From: Owenia fusiformis
Taxonomy: Eukaryota; Annelida; Polychaeta; Sabellida; Oweniidae
Direction: 5' to 3'
Length of the DNA: 64,000 bases
NCBI GenBank assembly: GCA_903813345.2
Contig: CAIIXF020000011.1
Coordinates: 21,747,754-21,811,753, forward strand
Positions 11,901 through 24,000 of this stretch are shown piece by piece; position 1 is the first letter of the stretch, and every line of letters begins with the position of its first letter. The notes under the pieces are model-generated. The model did not search any database and was not told the DNA's origin. It saw only the letters and a program-made list of their open reading frames with translations. The position numbers and the translations under genes were made by a program.

Positions 11901-13891
11901 TTGTAACTTTTATTATATACTGTAATATGTACCAAAAATATTGAATCCTGTGAGGAAGAATGGTACTGTATAAATGTTGTATTCTGAATAGTATTCATTT
12001 CTCCAGTTGTACACAACTTTTATGTCCATAGCAATGCTTCCAATATTAGCACAACCATTGACAATGAGTAACTTTGATCATTTGTTTGATCTATTTGTGC
12101 TTGGTGCAGCCAGTGCCCATGGCTAAGTTAGTCAGCCTTTAAATATGGGGAAGATATAAGTAATAGTATTCATATAAGAAATTTTCTTCATATTTTATTA
12201 TGCTTAGCTCATATAATCTGTACAGAATATAATTGTGATTTAAACATTACTAATTTTATTTATATTTACATGTTAAAGATGTTGAGAATTGAATTTAAAA
12301 TTCCAGTTTTTAATGTTTTTTATAAAAAGGTTTTAGATACTAGATTGAGTAACATCATTGATAAACATAAATAAAAATAACTCCACGAAAATTACATACT
12401 ATTTAATGAACCACTACAGTAGAATCTATGTATATTGAACTTTTTTTGCTAAGACAGATTTTATGTATTGTTGTATTCAATTTAAAAATCCTAGACATTC
12501 CTATCCTTAGAAAACAATTTTGAATTTAAAGATTGTGTATATACGTACAGTAAATCCTGTCTTACCAAGCGCCTCTCTCTAGCGAATACTTAGAAAGACC
12601 TACCAACAGTGAAGACCTTTAATGGCTCTAATGGTATTCAATTTAAACAGGTTTTAACTTTTATTGTACATGTACTAGATGATATACATTTTGATTAAAA
12701 CGGCAAAAATATTACTAATGCCATTATAGATATTTATTGAATGTTAAAAATTTGTAAAATAAGAAATAGATGCTTCTGTTTAAGAAACAAATATCTATAA
12801 TTTATATTATGGGATATTATTTTGTAAATGTATTAAGCCATATTGCATAATATGTATAATATTTATGATGCTTTTAATTGAGTGATGTGACTTTAAATTT
12901 ACAAAAACACAGTTTTAAATTGATAAGGCTATTACTTACATATTTTTTGTTAGATGATAAGACTGTTACATATTTTGTTGTAATTATTGATAAACGTTTA
13001 ACATCAAATGCTTGCCAGTCACATTTGACCACTCATGGAATGAATTGAGTACCACAGAAAACTGTTCAGAGATTCATTTTGTACTATAGAAGTGTATGTT
13101 TTTCGAACTGCTAGATGTGATAAAAGGCAATTTCACACATAGAAGTGTTATTTTCCATTATGTAGTGTCACCCAGTAGAAACAGCAATGGCCACTCATTT
13201 TATAATGTCACCCCCACAAGTGGTGACATATTATTATGGTGTTTTAAGTGATCAGCGTTCGGCGTCTGTAACAAATGGCAGGTGGTGACATTTTGCATGT
13301 TAATATCTTGTTATTTTGTAATTGTAAGTAGTAAAGAGTAAAATATTATGTAATATTAAGGCATCAAATGCAATAAATACATGGTAATCATCACCTTTTA
13401 ACAAAGTTAACTCTACTCATTTGATGAGCTTAGATCAAAAGTGTCATAACATCAGAGCATCCATATTTCAAGTAGAAATTTAGAAATTGATGAATTCAGG
13501 AAGCAAACTTGATATCATTTTTATTAAGTATAGATTGAATTAACATGCATTACCAGTATTTCTCTTACAGTGTTGAGATTCATGTATCATGGTTTTTGGA
13601 TATCATTTTATCCACTTATGTAGATTACTGCAGAATAAGGGTATCATCTTACACATTTAGTTATGATTTAATCATGTGATATGTGCAATTTTTATTTGAA
13701 TATTTATATTCACTTGTGATATTTATTTTATTAAACTGTTATTGCTTTTAGACAACCCGCTGTTCTGTCCAATATGTCTATGGGAACACATCAATTTAAC
13801 GATAAACAATGATAAACTTCTTTGGCTTGATCATTTTTCGTTCCTCAAAAACGAAAATATTGTATTGATTTGTATTTTAGAAATCGGCTAA
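5967..13891 (+). CDS. LRRK-family serine/threonine kinase, 3' exons (kinase + WD-like)
   Basis: Exons with matching phases: 5967-6218, 6570-6705, 7004-7113, 7392-7532, 7929-8121, 8210-8358, 8926-9020, 9626-9838, 10357-10511, 10950-11033, 11231-11497, and a less certain last exon 13752-13891. Together they encode about 644 residues. Kinase features in order: ARRELSILQSVSHPHI (alphaC region), IIYRDLKSEN catalytic loop, ADYG in place of DFG, GTPGFIAPE, DCYSFGMFLYELL and a CW...QRPSA end. DYG together with this activation segment is typical of LRRK1/LRRK2. The C-terminal part (WCATTDATIFIYR, LVTSRDGGLYLYN, LYVGTDQGHLVVIPG) gives the beta-propeller blades expected after an LRRK kinase. The glycine loop and VAVK lysine should be in an upstream exon; none was found back to 1258. 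I cannot decide between LRRK1 and LRRK2 type. Confidence 0.85.
8553..8588. repeat. Perfect 15-bp-arm hairpin in an LRRK-type intron
   Basis: ACCATGGGCTTTCAA (8553-8567) and its exact reverse complement (8574-8588) are separated by 6 bases. The same core GGGCTTTCAA/TTGAAAGCCC forms a second perfect hairpin at 16841-16873. Confidence 0.9.
9128..9590. repeat. Two copies of an AGTGGAACA/TGTTCCACTT interspersed repeat
   Basis: The stretches 9128-9310 and 9430-9590 are made of short direct and inverted copies of AGTGGAAC and GTTCCACTT, with the frame 'aaacct(g/a)...aagtggaac...ttgggaggtgttccactt...acaggtttcactgta'. The same family occurs at about 40738-40912. Relatives with GTGAACACC occur at about 14744-14830 and in the 41.7-43.9 kb satellite. 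Confidence 0.7.
11498..13751. other. Long AT-rich stretch, probable last LRRK-type intron
   Basis: About 2.25 kb of AT-rich DNA, with a fragment of the AAATCCTGTCTTA interspersed repeat near 12548-12620. No exon-like sequence is seen apart from the candidate terminal exon that follows. Confidence 0.5.
13752..13891 (+). CDS. Probable terminal exon of the LRRK-type gene
   Basis: The acceptor TTTTAG at 13746-13751 is followed by a 140-nt open stretch in the phase left by the exon ending at 11497, reading DNPLFCPICLWEHINL and so on, then a TAA at 13889-13891. The intron would be about 2.25 kb of AT-rich DNA. The preceding exon could instead use a later donor, because its frame stays open and plausible for some residues beyond 11497 (MGYRDLLSK). 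Transcript data would settle this. Confidence 0.45.
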
Positions 13892-15004
13892 CTCCCTAAT
13901 ATGACCACGGACAAGCGAAGTGGCGTCTCATCTAAACCCCCTAACTGATTACCCGGGCTTCTCTCTTTATATGGATCTTTTATAAATGAAGTCAAATCTG
14001 AAATATAGGATCGTATCTCAATACTTGAAGAAAAGTTAACAGTAAGTGGTATGCTGATTTAATGGAATCAAAGAATGGAATAAGGACAAACAATCGGAGA
14101 ACTGCGTTATGAAGAAGAGAGTTTGAGAAAACCTGAAACTGTTACAGGTATTGTTGTGGAAGAATGAGAAAGATGGATACCTTTTGTTATGGCCATTTTC
14201 TAAAGTAATCACTTACAGTTCTTATATGGACATACACTGTACCACCCATATTGACCTATGCAAACATATTCTTTTTTATCTTTTTTATTTGTATAAATCA
14301 AATATCTATCTTCGATCCCAAAGTTTCTCGTATCGAAGTGCGCGTTTCAGTTCTTTTGCTGTATGCTTCATTATACTAATCCTTTGATCCTGATTTGTGC
14401 TTCATATGAAGCAAGCGAAATCCCATTTTGAAGGATACAACTTGTATTAATTTAACGATGTTCGAACAAAGAAGTAAAGTCAAAGAAGGTCAACTGGAAA
14501 TCGAATCTCAATTTTGACCGATCTTGCCACCTCTTAAGTTTTTGAAAATTAATGATAAAAATTGTAATCTTACATGAAGACAAATAGAACATCCTCCCCA
14601 GATTCTGACCTTTGACCTGGATAGGTCATCCACAGTGTCACTCACCCGAAATATCAATATACTAACTTGCCTGTATTATGATCATTTGTTTAATCAATAG
14701 AATAAAGAGGTAAATGCAACTGACTTGATGTCTTAAATGCCATATACAGCAAAACCTGTCTTAGTGAACACCTCTCTGTGGACACTTTTCCTCCACACAC
14801 ACTCTACTGACTGTTGTATAAATCACCCTCAGAACACCTACAGGGACATAGCCAGCAATTGTCAAGGGGGTCGCACAAACCCCCTCCGCCTACACCTATG
14901 ACCTACCAACACGTTTTTTTCTCGGCAAAAAGTGTTCAATATACACAGGATTTACTGTATATGTTTTTTGATAAACATTAATATATGAGTGTTGTTCTAA
15001 AGTC
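13892..15004. other. Intergenic DNA between convergent genes
   Basis: Contains the presumed 3' UTR of the LRRK-type gene and a GTGAACACC-type repeat at about 14744-14830. It also has one copy (about 14325-14400) of a short segment (CGTTTCAGTTCTTTTG...TTTGTGCTTCATAT) that recurs at about 15150-15230. No gene seen. Confidence 0.5.
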
Positions 15005-15010
15005 TTTATT
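15005..15010 (-). promoter_or_regulatory. Polyadenylation signal of the SUEL-CUB gene 1
   Basis: TTTATT on the plus strand is AATAAA on the minus strand, about 420 bases after the stop codon at 15432-15434. Confidence 0.5.
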
Positions 15011-15431
15011 TAAATAACATAATACTACTATATACAGTATAAGAAATATATACAATAAGCATTTACATCTCCTCTTTATAAGTAATTATACAGATATCTG
15101 TTTTATACATGATACAACTCAATTTCCACTGTGAGTCTACTATTAATCGTATCAAAATGTGCGTTTCAGTTCTTTTGTTGCAAGTTTCATCATAATCATT
15201 TCCTCCATTTGATTTTAATTTGTGCTTCATATTGAGTCCCTGATTTTTGAAAACCCCTCGCCCTACCAAATAATAGTTATACTCAAATGAAAGGAATATA
15301 TATGTGTAATGGGGAGATTAAGATAAACGTGTTCGTGAAGGAGTAGAATATGGTCCTATAGTGATTGATAATAACTATTGATTAGTATTTCCTAATGGCA
15401 AACAATTTCAAAATGTTGAAGACGTTTCGTC

Positions 15432-17893
15432 TTATAATCGTATGAGCAACGGCCAGGTTAATGACAAAAGTGATATTACTGCAAGTGACTGTCCTATTGA
15501 AGAAGCGCCACCGAGAGTATATGGGCTTTTATCCTTACTGCCATCGGGCTTTGGTATGTTCGGCTTCAAACTTTGAAGTTGTTTCGTTTCTGCTTTTCCA
15601 CATTTAATCTTTATATCTGCATTATTTTCAGCTACAATTGCAAAACAATTTAAAACATATGATTCAAGTAATGAATAAAATTAAAAAAATTAAAACAACA
15701 AAATGGCGTAGGAGGGGGATTTTATGTAGTCCTGCCCATTATCAAATTATGTATCATATTTTAGTACTTTTACCATGTTCTTGAAAAGAATCAATTACAA
15801 TATAAAAGTCTGATGAATATGTTGATATGATTTACTAATTATCTTTCACATTTGACCTTGGCACCAACTGTCAGGTATCACATACCTTCGAACTGTAGCC
15901 AAAATCCTTTGAGTTTTCTACTGGTCTTAAATTCGAAGGTTTGTGTCTTGTTAGCATATCTGTCTGTGTGAAGATGGACCACAAGATCATTTTTGTCTGT
16001 TGTCACCTAAAATGTAACAACAATGTTGAATACAATTTAAAGTATCGAGATTCTTTCGATTTCAGCAGAAAACGTAGTGTTACTAATGTTTATTTTGTGC
16101 ATTTTGTTATTGTTAAAGGCATTTGAAAGCAAAAATCTTCACTTCTATATTCTTTTATTTTTGTAAATAACTCTTGCAATAAGGGATGACAAAAGTACCA
16201 ATGAGTCATGGGACGTATCTGGTCATTAGTACTTTTGTGAAGTATAATAATTTTGACTATTGAGACCCCAACGGTTTGGGATCATCGTGAATCAGATGGA
16301 AAATTATACCCCCCTGTGTAAAACTCGACCCACGCCATCGGTAATTTATACTACTTATAGTGTGATTATACCCTCACCTTCTTTTCTTCCATGGTGATCT
16401 GGCCACAATTCAAGTCCTTATGCTTGCCGTCATAGTCACCTGACTGTAAAAGTAACCAATCAGTGCACTGATTTCTGTTTTTCATCTCAAGAGTCAAATC
16501 AAAGAAAGTAACAGTTAATTGGGTTTTCTTGTCTGTTTTCAGATAACATTCGCAATCTTGCTGAATGGGGTAGTGCTTTGGGTAGTTTGGAGATTTCAGA
16601 TACCCGTGACCAGTCAACGTTGATTCAAACTTTTCACAAATGTCGAAGACCTCCTTTTCTGAAATGTCAATCATAATTTTGGCATCTATCAATTGATCAT
16701 AGTTTTAGAATTTTAGAATATATACAGTATGCTTCTTACACAAGTTATATGTTATAGTTGATATTCATTCTCTCTAGGAACATGATGACAACTTTGATGA
16801 CAAAAACTTAGTTATCAAATGTGAAACTTGTTATAAATATTATCATGGGCTTTCAAGTTGAAAGCCCATGATATTATGGATAACTGATCATAACATATAT
16901 TCTCGAATGTGTCATGCAGAGTTTGTCATTTCAACTTACTTGGTACACATTCATATTCCACTTCCAAGTAGCTGCTATAATTGCCACAGTCCGCCAGCCA
17001 GGAATGACCCACAGACGAGACACAATGAGACGATCCCATACAATGTGACCAGTCGTAATGAATAGAGTTCAGTACGTCTTCTTCACAATCATTCTCCAGA
17101 GGATGACATACAGTAGTGTTCTCGTTATGCATGCCATGTATAGCTTTATGGATCTTAACCATACTGTTGAGTCCACAGTAAATAGTGATGAAGGGATTTC
17201 CTTTTGTTCTGAAGCATTGACTCACTTTTTTATTAACTGAAAATAAGATGAAATTTATGAAATGTTTACAGATTATTGTAAAAAGTGGCGTACTAAAAAT
17301 CGATCCTTGTAGCACAACATTGAAATAGTTAATATGATAAAAACTGTGCTTTTCTAAAGTTTATACACAGAATAAAATTGCATTCCTTGCGTGAGCTATC
17401 ACATAGGACTAAAACACTGACAGATAATGATTTTATTTTAATATAATATTATAATATCAGGATCGACTGTGTCGACAGCTTTCTCAAGATCTAGAAACCA
17501 TGACTTGATTAGTATTCGAGTTTATTGTAGTCGAAAGATATTTCATCGCACAAATATGCGAAATGTCTATGTTTCGATTTTATAAAAATGTACCTACCGT
17601 ATACATTGTGTACATCAATGACCAAGAGCCTTTGAAATGAGAAAGATCACATAGGAATTTGTCCAAGTCCAGTACTTAGTGTACCCGGATGGAAATAAAG
17701 ATATTCTTAATGGCCCAATTCGGGAAAATGATAAAAACAGAACATATGCTTAATACTCACTGTGTGGTTTATGTTTATCCTCTTTGATATCATCCTCTTC
17801 ACTATCATGTCCCGAAACGGTCGCTTGTAGTAGCATAAATGTACAAAATATTACCATGGTAACACCTCCATACATCCTAGTTCTATTCCTCAT
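15432..17893 (-). CDS. SUEL-type lectin + CUB protein with GPI-like C-terminus, paralogue 1
   Basis: Five exons on the minus strand: 17761-17893, 16940-17236, 16378-16658, 15886-16006, 15432-15631 (phases 1,1,0,1), 343 residues. A start at 17893 gives a short basic segment and then a hydrophobic stretch (VIFCTFMLLQATVSG), a signal peptide; an in-frame ATG at 17857 is an alternative. An acidic linker follows, then residues about 45-143 with the cysteine layout of SUEL/galactose-binding lectin domains, ending YLEVEYECVPS. Residues about 144-277 are a CUB domain (GYLKSPNYPKHYP, CTDWLLLQSG, GFWLQFEG). The last exon ends in a hydrophobic run (SLAVISLLSLTWPLLI) after a small-residue site (GGASS), like a GPI-anchor signal. 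I infer a GPI-anchored or secreted carbohydrate-binding protein. It has the same domain order as the gene at 21034-27131. Confidence 0.85.
16188..16246. repeat. Imperfect palindrome, MITE-like, in intron
   Basis: CAAAAGTACCAATGAGTCAT and its near reverse complement (GGTCATTAGTACTTTTG) face each other. A related palindrome with ACGTACCAATGACTGGTCA...GTGATTAGTACATTT is at about 26015-26062 in the paralogous gene. Confidence 0.6.
16841..16873. repeat. Perfect 16-bp-arm hairpin with 1-base loop
   Basis: TATCATGGGCTTTCAA, one G, then its exact reverse complement. It lies in an intron of the SUEL-CUB gene 1 and shares its core with the hairpin at 8553-8588. Confidence 0.9.
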
Positions 17894-20460
17894 TGTTCGT
17901 ATTGCTTACCCTTGTATTATCCCTTTACTTTTGTTTGTGTTTCTCTTATTAATTCACCTTGCGTTATTTGTCAAATACTTACTATTAACTTGTTTTTATT
18001 GTTTAAACTATATCAAAATTATTCTTTTTATCAAGTAATAAGTAATGCATGTAATGGTGTGAAACTACATTTTGATAATTAATAAAAAGTAAGTTAAATG
18101 TAGTTTGACCAATTTATAGCGAAAATTAAAAGTAAGAAACACCTGATGTCTCCCCACATAAGCACCTGTTACCCAAACCCAATCTAAAAGTTACATAGCA
18201 AACTATATGTATATACAACGTATGTAGGGCGAATTGTTAATTAGGTAATTAACATATAATAATTTTATAATTTAGGTATACTTTATAATACTTATTGAAT
18301 GACCAGATGTTCTCCCATATCGTATATATTCTCTGCGACTGAATCTATCCTCGTAATGTTCAATAATATACTGACATTTCCAATAATAAAGAAGTAGCGT
18401 ACATGCATTAAGAGGTGGGGTCACAGGAACAGATGTTGTCATTAACGTCAAACGAAAAACCCTTTTAGTTCCTGATTATATCATAAATATTTATGCTAGC
18501 CATGGAATATCATATGTTAATTAAATGTGTGAGAATCGTTGAAAGATATTTTATTTTTGGTTTCCAACGACTACCCTGGCAGAGTTAACAACTTCATCAA
18601 AAATGAAAGAAAACAAAATGAATTTACAATTTAAAAGCGCGTATTTTTCACATGTTGTTTACTTGTTTACTAGTTCATTACTGGTCTGTGGCTTATGACT
18701 CATGTGTTTTCGGAATATGCAAAAATACTTTACCGTGCTGAATAAAAATTGTGACATTGTTTGGATAAGCAAATACAATCGCTACAAAAAGATGTTTATA
18801 GCGTTATTCATGTACATTCACGTGATCACGTAAATCAGAGACATAAAACCATATGTCTCTGCGTACATACGGCGTTCAATAATGGGGGCAAAATTCTGAC
18901 GTTACCTTTGGACGACATTTTGAGTGTTGAAAGCAGTATCACATATTACTGTTTAACTCTTGGGATATGCAGTGCAGTTACGGATAATCCTTTCCAGTTT
19001 CTTTCCTGGTCCATCTTCACTTCACAAGAGGGTTTAGGGAGTTTTAACCATCCCCCTACTCCTTTTGCCAAAATGCTTTTAGATGCATGCAGTTTTTTAC
19101 CATTCTGAGCATTTTCGATTTTGTGAAATGTGAAGCTCCCTAGGAAATTTTGAAAAGTAACCCCCCCCCCCCTTGACAAAAGCTGGCTACGGGACTGACC
19201 TCATGAGGTGCTCAAAGTAGGCACCCTTAATATCAATACATTGTTGCTTCCTGACGACCCCACTCATTCTTGAAGCCATCTTTGAAGTGTGTGGCTAGGG
19301 AGGTGTTCACTGCAGACATCAGCTACTTTCTACTGCTTTCTATTGGCGCTATGAGGGTGACTGTTAATAACTCAAATAGTAGTTTTTAAATAATTGTTAT
19401 GACTGCGAAGATGTATAATTTGATGTTCAATTGTCTTGCTTAAAATAGCAATAAATCTGTTCAAAACTCAAGCTACGATTATGCTTGCGATCAGTTTATG
19501 CTTTAAATATTTTTAAATTACAGATAGAGGAGAAAGCAAAAATTAGTTTTAGGGAAATAGTTCTAAATATACATGCATTTTTGAAATTTCTGAAGTAATT
19601 TTGATTTGTTCATGTTAACAAAATGTGTCCTATGCCATCTATTGACAAACCTCAAACAGATTACGGTATCTACATTTCTATTCTTCAAAATAAGACAAAA
19701 TATCATGTTCCTCGGATTTCTTTTGGTAAATTCTCATATTATAACTTAACCAATGGAGACAGTGTAGAATCATCACAAAATTGCGCGATCAAATTGGGCA
19801 ACTTTGATTGATTAAATTAAACATTTAAATAGTTCAAGATCACTTTATAACATCATGAGTAATCATGGACTTCAATCAAACGTTCCTTTTTAGAAAAACA
19901 GAAAGATGTGCTGATGAGTATCAGAATGACTTTAACAGTGCAGTTGCGATTGTGCGCTCCAGTTCACACCTCTGCGTCCAAACCAGGGTCCAAACCCATG
20001 GTACCGATATCATTGAAACAAGAACATATATTTTCTGAAGAGTATAAAATTGGTTTCTGTATATTACTTACTGTTTACAATTATTTACAAAACAAATTAA
20101 TATGTTAATATAATGGTATGGGTACAGTATGTACATGTATGTAAGTCAAAGTCCAAAACGAGTGTTATCCACAAATACTTATGCAAAAAGCATGATTTAT
20201 ATACATAATACCGAGGATGAAGAAGACATTGCAAGAGTGTTTGCATATTTAATCATTGCCGTATCGCCCTGGAGTTTGAACATCCTACAGAAGGGTTTGA
20301 ATATCTATATGTACAAGTGAGACGTCTATAAATCAATGTGCCATTAAAAAGTCCTTCTTTTGTACATGTTCCATATTGAATGAAAACTCCCTGTGTGATG
20401 GTATAATTATATTTTGATTACCATTCGGGGAATTGGTCATCATGATTTTGAGAACTTATC
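17894..20460. other. Intergenic DNA, degraded repeats only
   Basis: AT-rich. It holds a poly-C/gtagcc-type repeat remnant at about 19155-19195 (C-run then AAAGCTGGCTACGGG). It also holds a possible mariner-like transposase relic at about 19195-19300 on the minus strand. No intact gene seen. Confidence 0.5.
19195..19300 (-). pseudogene. Possible mariner-type transposase relic
   Basis: Read on the minus strand, one frame gives GVVRKQQCIDIKGAYFEHL, which resembles the C-terminal end of mariner/Tc1 transposases (RW..CI...G.YFE). Neighbouring frames carry the expected preceding residues only with frame changes. Short and broken, so the assignment is tentative. Confidence 0.3.
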
Positions 20461-20559
20461 TTTAATGATGGTACTGTTTGAAGAATTAGTGTAGTCAGTG
20501 AGACACTGACATAATATTAATATTGGCACGATGGAGCATAGACATCATTCAATTCTCTG

Positions 20560-21060
20560 GCTCCATTCCTTACAGTTGCATTCTTGATAGAGATCATGAT
20601 TCAGTCAGTTTTCACTGATGTGTCACGATTATGTATCATGACATGATTAACTACACAATCTTTGTATCATTGGTTCATTTCTTCAACCATTGTACATTAG
20701 TTATATCATCACTGACTGCCACTGTACCATAGCCGTAAGTATCACTGATTGTCAGTTCAATTCTACAAACATTGTACCATAATTGTTGGCATCACTGATT
20801 GGCATTTGTTTAGTTCTTTAAACATCGTATCATAGGTGTTTAGTTCATCAATTATTGTACCATATTTTTAGCATTACTGACTGTCATGTTCATTTAATGA
20901 ACCATTGCACCATAGTTGTTGGTATTACTGATTGGCAGTTTAGTTCTTAAACCATTGTACCATAGTCTTTAGCATCAATGATTGACATTTAGTTTAGTCA
21001 ACCGTTGTTAGGTCAACCATTGAAGCACAGTTGTTAGGTCAACCATTGTAACACAGTTGT
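20560..21060. repeat. Degenerate tandem repeat, period about 60 bp, overlapping a stop codon
   Basis: Units share ACCATTGTACCATAGTTGTTAGCATCACTGATTGGCAGTTTAGTTC in shuffled and decayed form. The array forms the 3' flank of the SUEL-CUB gene 2 and extends into its last exon, covering the stop codon at 21034-21036 and the last few codons. Confidence 0.7.
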
Positions 21061-24000
21061 TAGCACCACCAAGCTGATTGTCAGTTGAAATTTTGTTGCT
21101 GCGCTACTCTCGTCTTCTAATTTCTCGTCATCTGAAACATAATTATTACTCTAATATTAATTTCAAAACTACACTACAGGAACCTTAAAAGCATAAGTCT
21201 GGAATAAAAGGAAAACAAAAGCCATGTGGTCAATATCAGCTTGGAAAACGAATTCCAGAAAACACACGTTTGCTGTTAAAATATCATTTAAAAGAAGATG
21301 AGACGCATGGATTGAGTTAAGATTGTGATTTGTTAATTGTTTGACTCACACAGCCAATATCATCATATGTATGCCCCAGTGTTATGTAACTATAAATGAA
21401 TTCTCAAGATATGTATTCCTCATCAGGGGTGTAAGTATTACATTACAATAACGAATTATCAGTAATTAGTAGTATCACCAGCTGCAGATTTATTTTAAGG
21501 AATAATTTATACATAGCTGGCCGGAATCATAAAATTTCCCTTTCTCAGATTTGACATGAATTTTTAAAATAGTTACACATTTTCACATGTTATACAGATG
21601 TGTTTACATAACTGTAAATGATCAAACTTTATTTTTCCTATATCGTATTATATTTTTAGGAACTTTTACAGATTGTCCACTATTATGCATATACATGATA
21701 CAGATATGTAACACAAAAATGATAGAGATATACGCCCCTCGATAAGTTTGTTATTTTTTCCCTATAAAGTTGGTTTATGTGTGAATCGTAATTTTTCCTC
21801 AGTTACGTTAATTGAGAAAACAAGGTCTTGGATGAAGCTGTTAAACTTGCTATACTTTTACACATAATCCGAATTGGACTTTCGGTTGGAAAGTCCATGT
21901 GCAGTATGCATGGCAAGTGATTTTAGACAGTCATATATTTAATCATGAATACTTTCTGGGTATAAATACATTTTTTTACTAAAACAATATGTTTTCTTTC
22001 AAGTAAAGTACCCATGATGATAAAAAATATCAATCGAACAGTTTGAAAATTTTATGAATAGGGACCCGACGTCAACATTTTGAAAAAAATGTTGAACCTA
22101 TTTACTCAAAAGAGGATCTTCTTTTTCTGGTTTTTATAGTATGAAAAGATTAATCAACAAGGGGTCTAAAACATCTTCAAAAGTAGAATGGTATTGAAGG
22201 TCTAGTTTTGAAGATATCAATTTTCTATGACCAAAATTATGCTGAAAACAATGGATAGCACGAGTTTTCCCTATGGGAAAACAACATGGGATATGTGGTT
22301 TTTAACTTTAACGGATTTCAATACGCATCCCCTTTTCAGAAATCGTAAATATAGTGTAGAAGAAACTTTTGATATGTTTAAATTGAGAAAAACAAGATCC
22401 TCTTTTTAAAAAATGAGCCTAACATTTTTAAAAAAGTGCGAAGGTCGGGTCCTAATCCACTATTTTTCAGAGAGTTAGAATAATATTTTACTATCATGGG
22501 GACTTCATTTGTAAGAAAACGTATTGTTTTAATAAAAAACACTGCATCGATGGTTAGAAAGCACCCATGGTGAAAGATATGACCGTCTAAAATCACTTGC
22601 CATACTGCACATGTATGGACCTTTACAAGAATGTCATAAAAAATTACCATCTCCAGTAATCTTCTCTACGTCATTTTCTTTGTTTTCTTCATCCAGTTTT
22701 TCTTTCTCGGCTTCCTTCTTACGTTCTAAGGCTTCCATCCTTTCCTTTTCTTCTTTTGCTTTCTTAACTCTGGCAAGTTCAAGTTTCTTTTCTTTCTCAA
22801 CCTCAATCACCTCAATGTCATTGGGCTGAAGCGTTCTACAGTGGATCTGTAAGGTGTTGGTCTTGTCACCTGAAACAATGTTAATATATGGTTACGAGTT
22901 TAGTTCCATCAATGTTATATACAAAGGTTGGAGATGTATTCCCTTTTAAATTATCAAAAGTTCAGTTTCGTCACATTCAAATTTTAAAGAATCCTAATTC
23001 GGCCCCCCAAAATAGTAACACTGTGCAATGTTATAACACCTACAGTAAGTATTAGACAATAAATAAGCTATACATATGTCTACACGTAAACACTTGAGAC
23101 AAATCCAACAAAGAATATAATCTGATATTGCTAACCTGAAATTTGAAGCCAAAATCCCTTGAGATCCCGGGTGAAATACTGAAACTTTTGTGTCTTATTT
23201 TCATTTTCATCAGAATGAAAATGCAATGATATCGAGTTGCTATTTGATAAGATGGTCTTGGTTCCCTGTAATACTGCTCCGCAGTGCCTCTCTTTCTTTC
23301 CTCTCTCTTTAAACATCAGCCAGTCAGCTATACACGAACCTTCTTTGGTTTCCAAGAGAAGTTCCTGTTTCAGAAATATAGCACTAGATTAAATATACAG
23401 TATTTTAAACAAAAATTCAGAATTTGGATTTTTAAAATAGTGTTTTTGTTATGTGTCCCACTGACCTTTCAGCATAATATTAATTCCAAAATTGTTAATC
23501 ATAATAAATAGCGTCCCTTTCTGTTCTCAGCATATGATCAATTAATTGATAAAATAACTGCGACCCCTTTGAGGTTCCTTAACACTTACAGAAAAGAATT
23601 TCACTTCAAGTCTATTGAGAGTGCAAATTGTAAGTATTTCTTATTTGACGTATCTCTACGTTCCTTGAATATCTCGTATACCTTGAACTCTATTTTGATT
23701 TTGTTTCCGTATGCCGTATTAATACGACATAGACAGTCCTTGTTTATTGGGTAGTGGCTTGGATATTTAGGAGATTTGATATACGCTGTCTGGGCCCACT
23801 GCTCCATCCCTCCACATACATCAATCACCTTGTTCTCTGTAAAATAAAATATGCATACCAATAGTTGATCCATGAAAGTTCGTGTGAAACAAATAATCTC
23901 AATCGCTTTTGAGTTACTCATGACTCTTCAGTGCAAAATTTAAAAATATAGATTTGGATGACTTCCTGAAAATTGCCATCTCCTGCAAACACAAAATTAT

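Noticed and set aside
15386-15576. Plus-strand open stretch (FPNGKQFQNVEDVSSYN...) after an AG
   Set aside because: It is the antisense of the last exon of the SUEL-CUB gene 1. The minus-strand reading has phase continuity, a cysteine pattern matching the paralogue and a C-terminal hydrophobic signal.
19161-19173. Poly-C run
   Set aside because: Part of a decayed GTAGCC-type MITE remnant also seen at 51786 and 40165, not a functional element on its own.
23601-23681. Continuation of the CUB exon (KVYEIFKERRDTS...) beyond 23682
   Set aside because: Reading on breaks the CUB pattern. Splicing at GTATAC joins IKIEFK to ELLLETKEGSC, which aligns with the paralogue.
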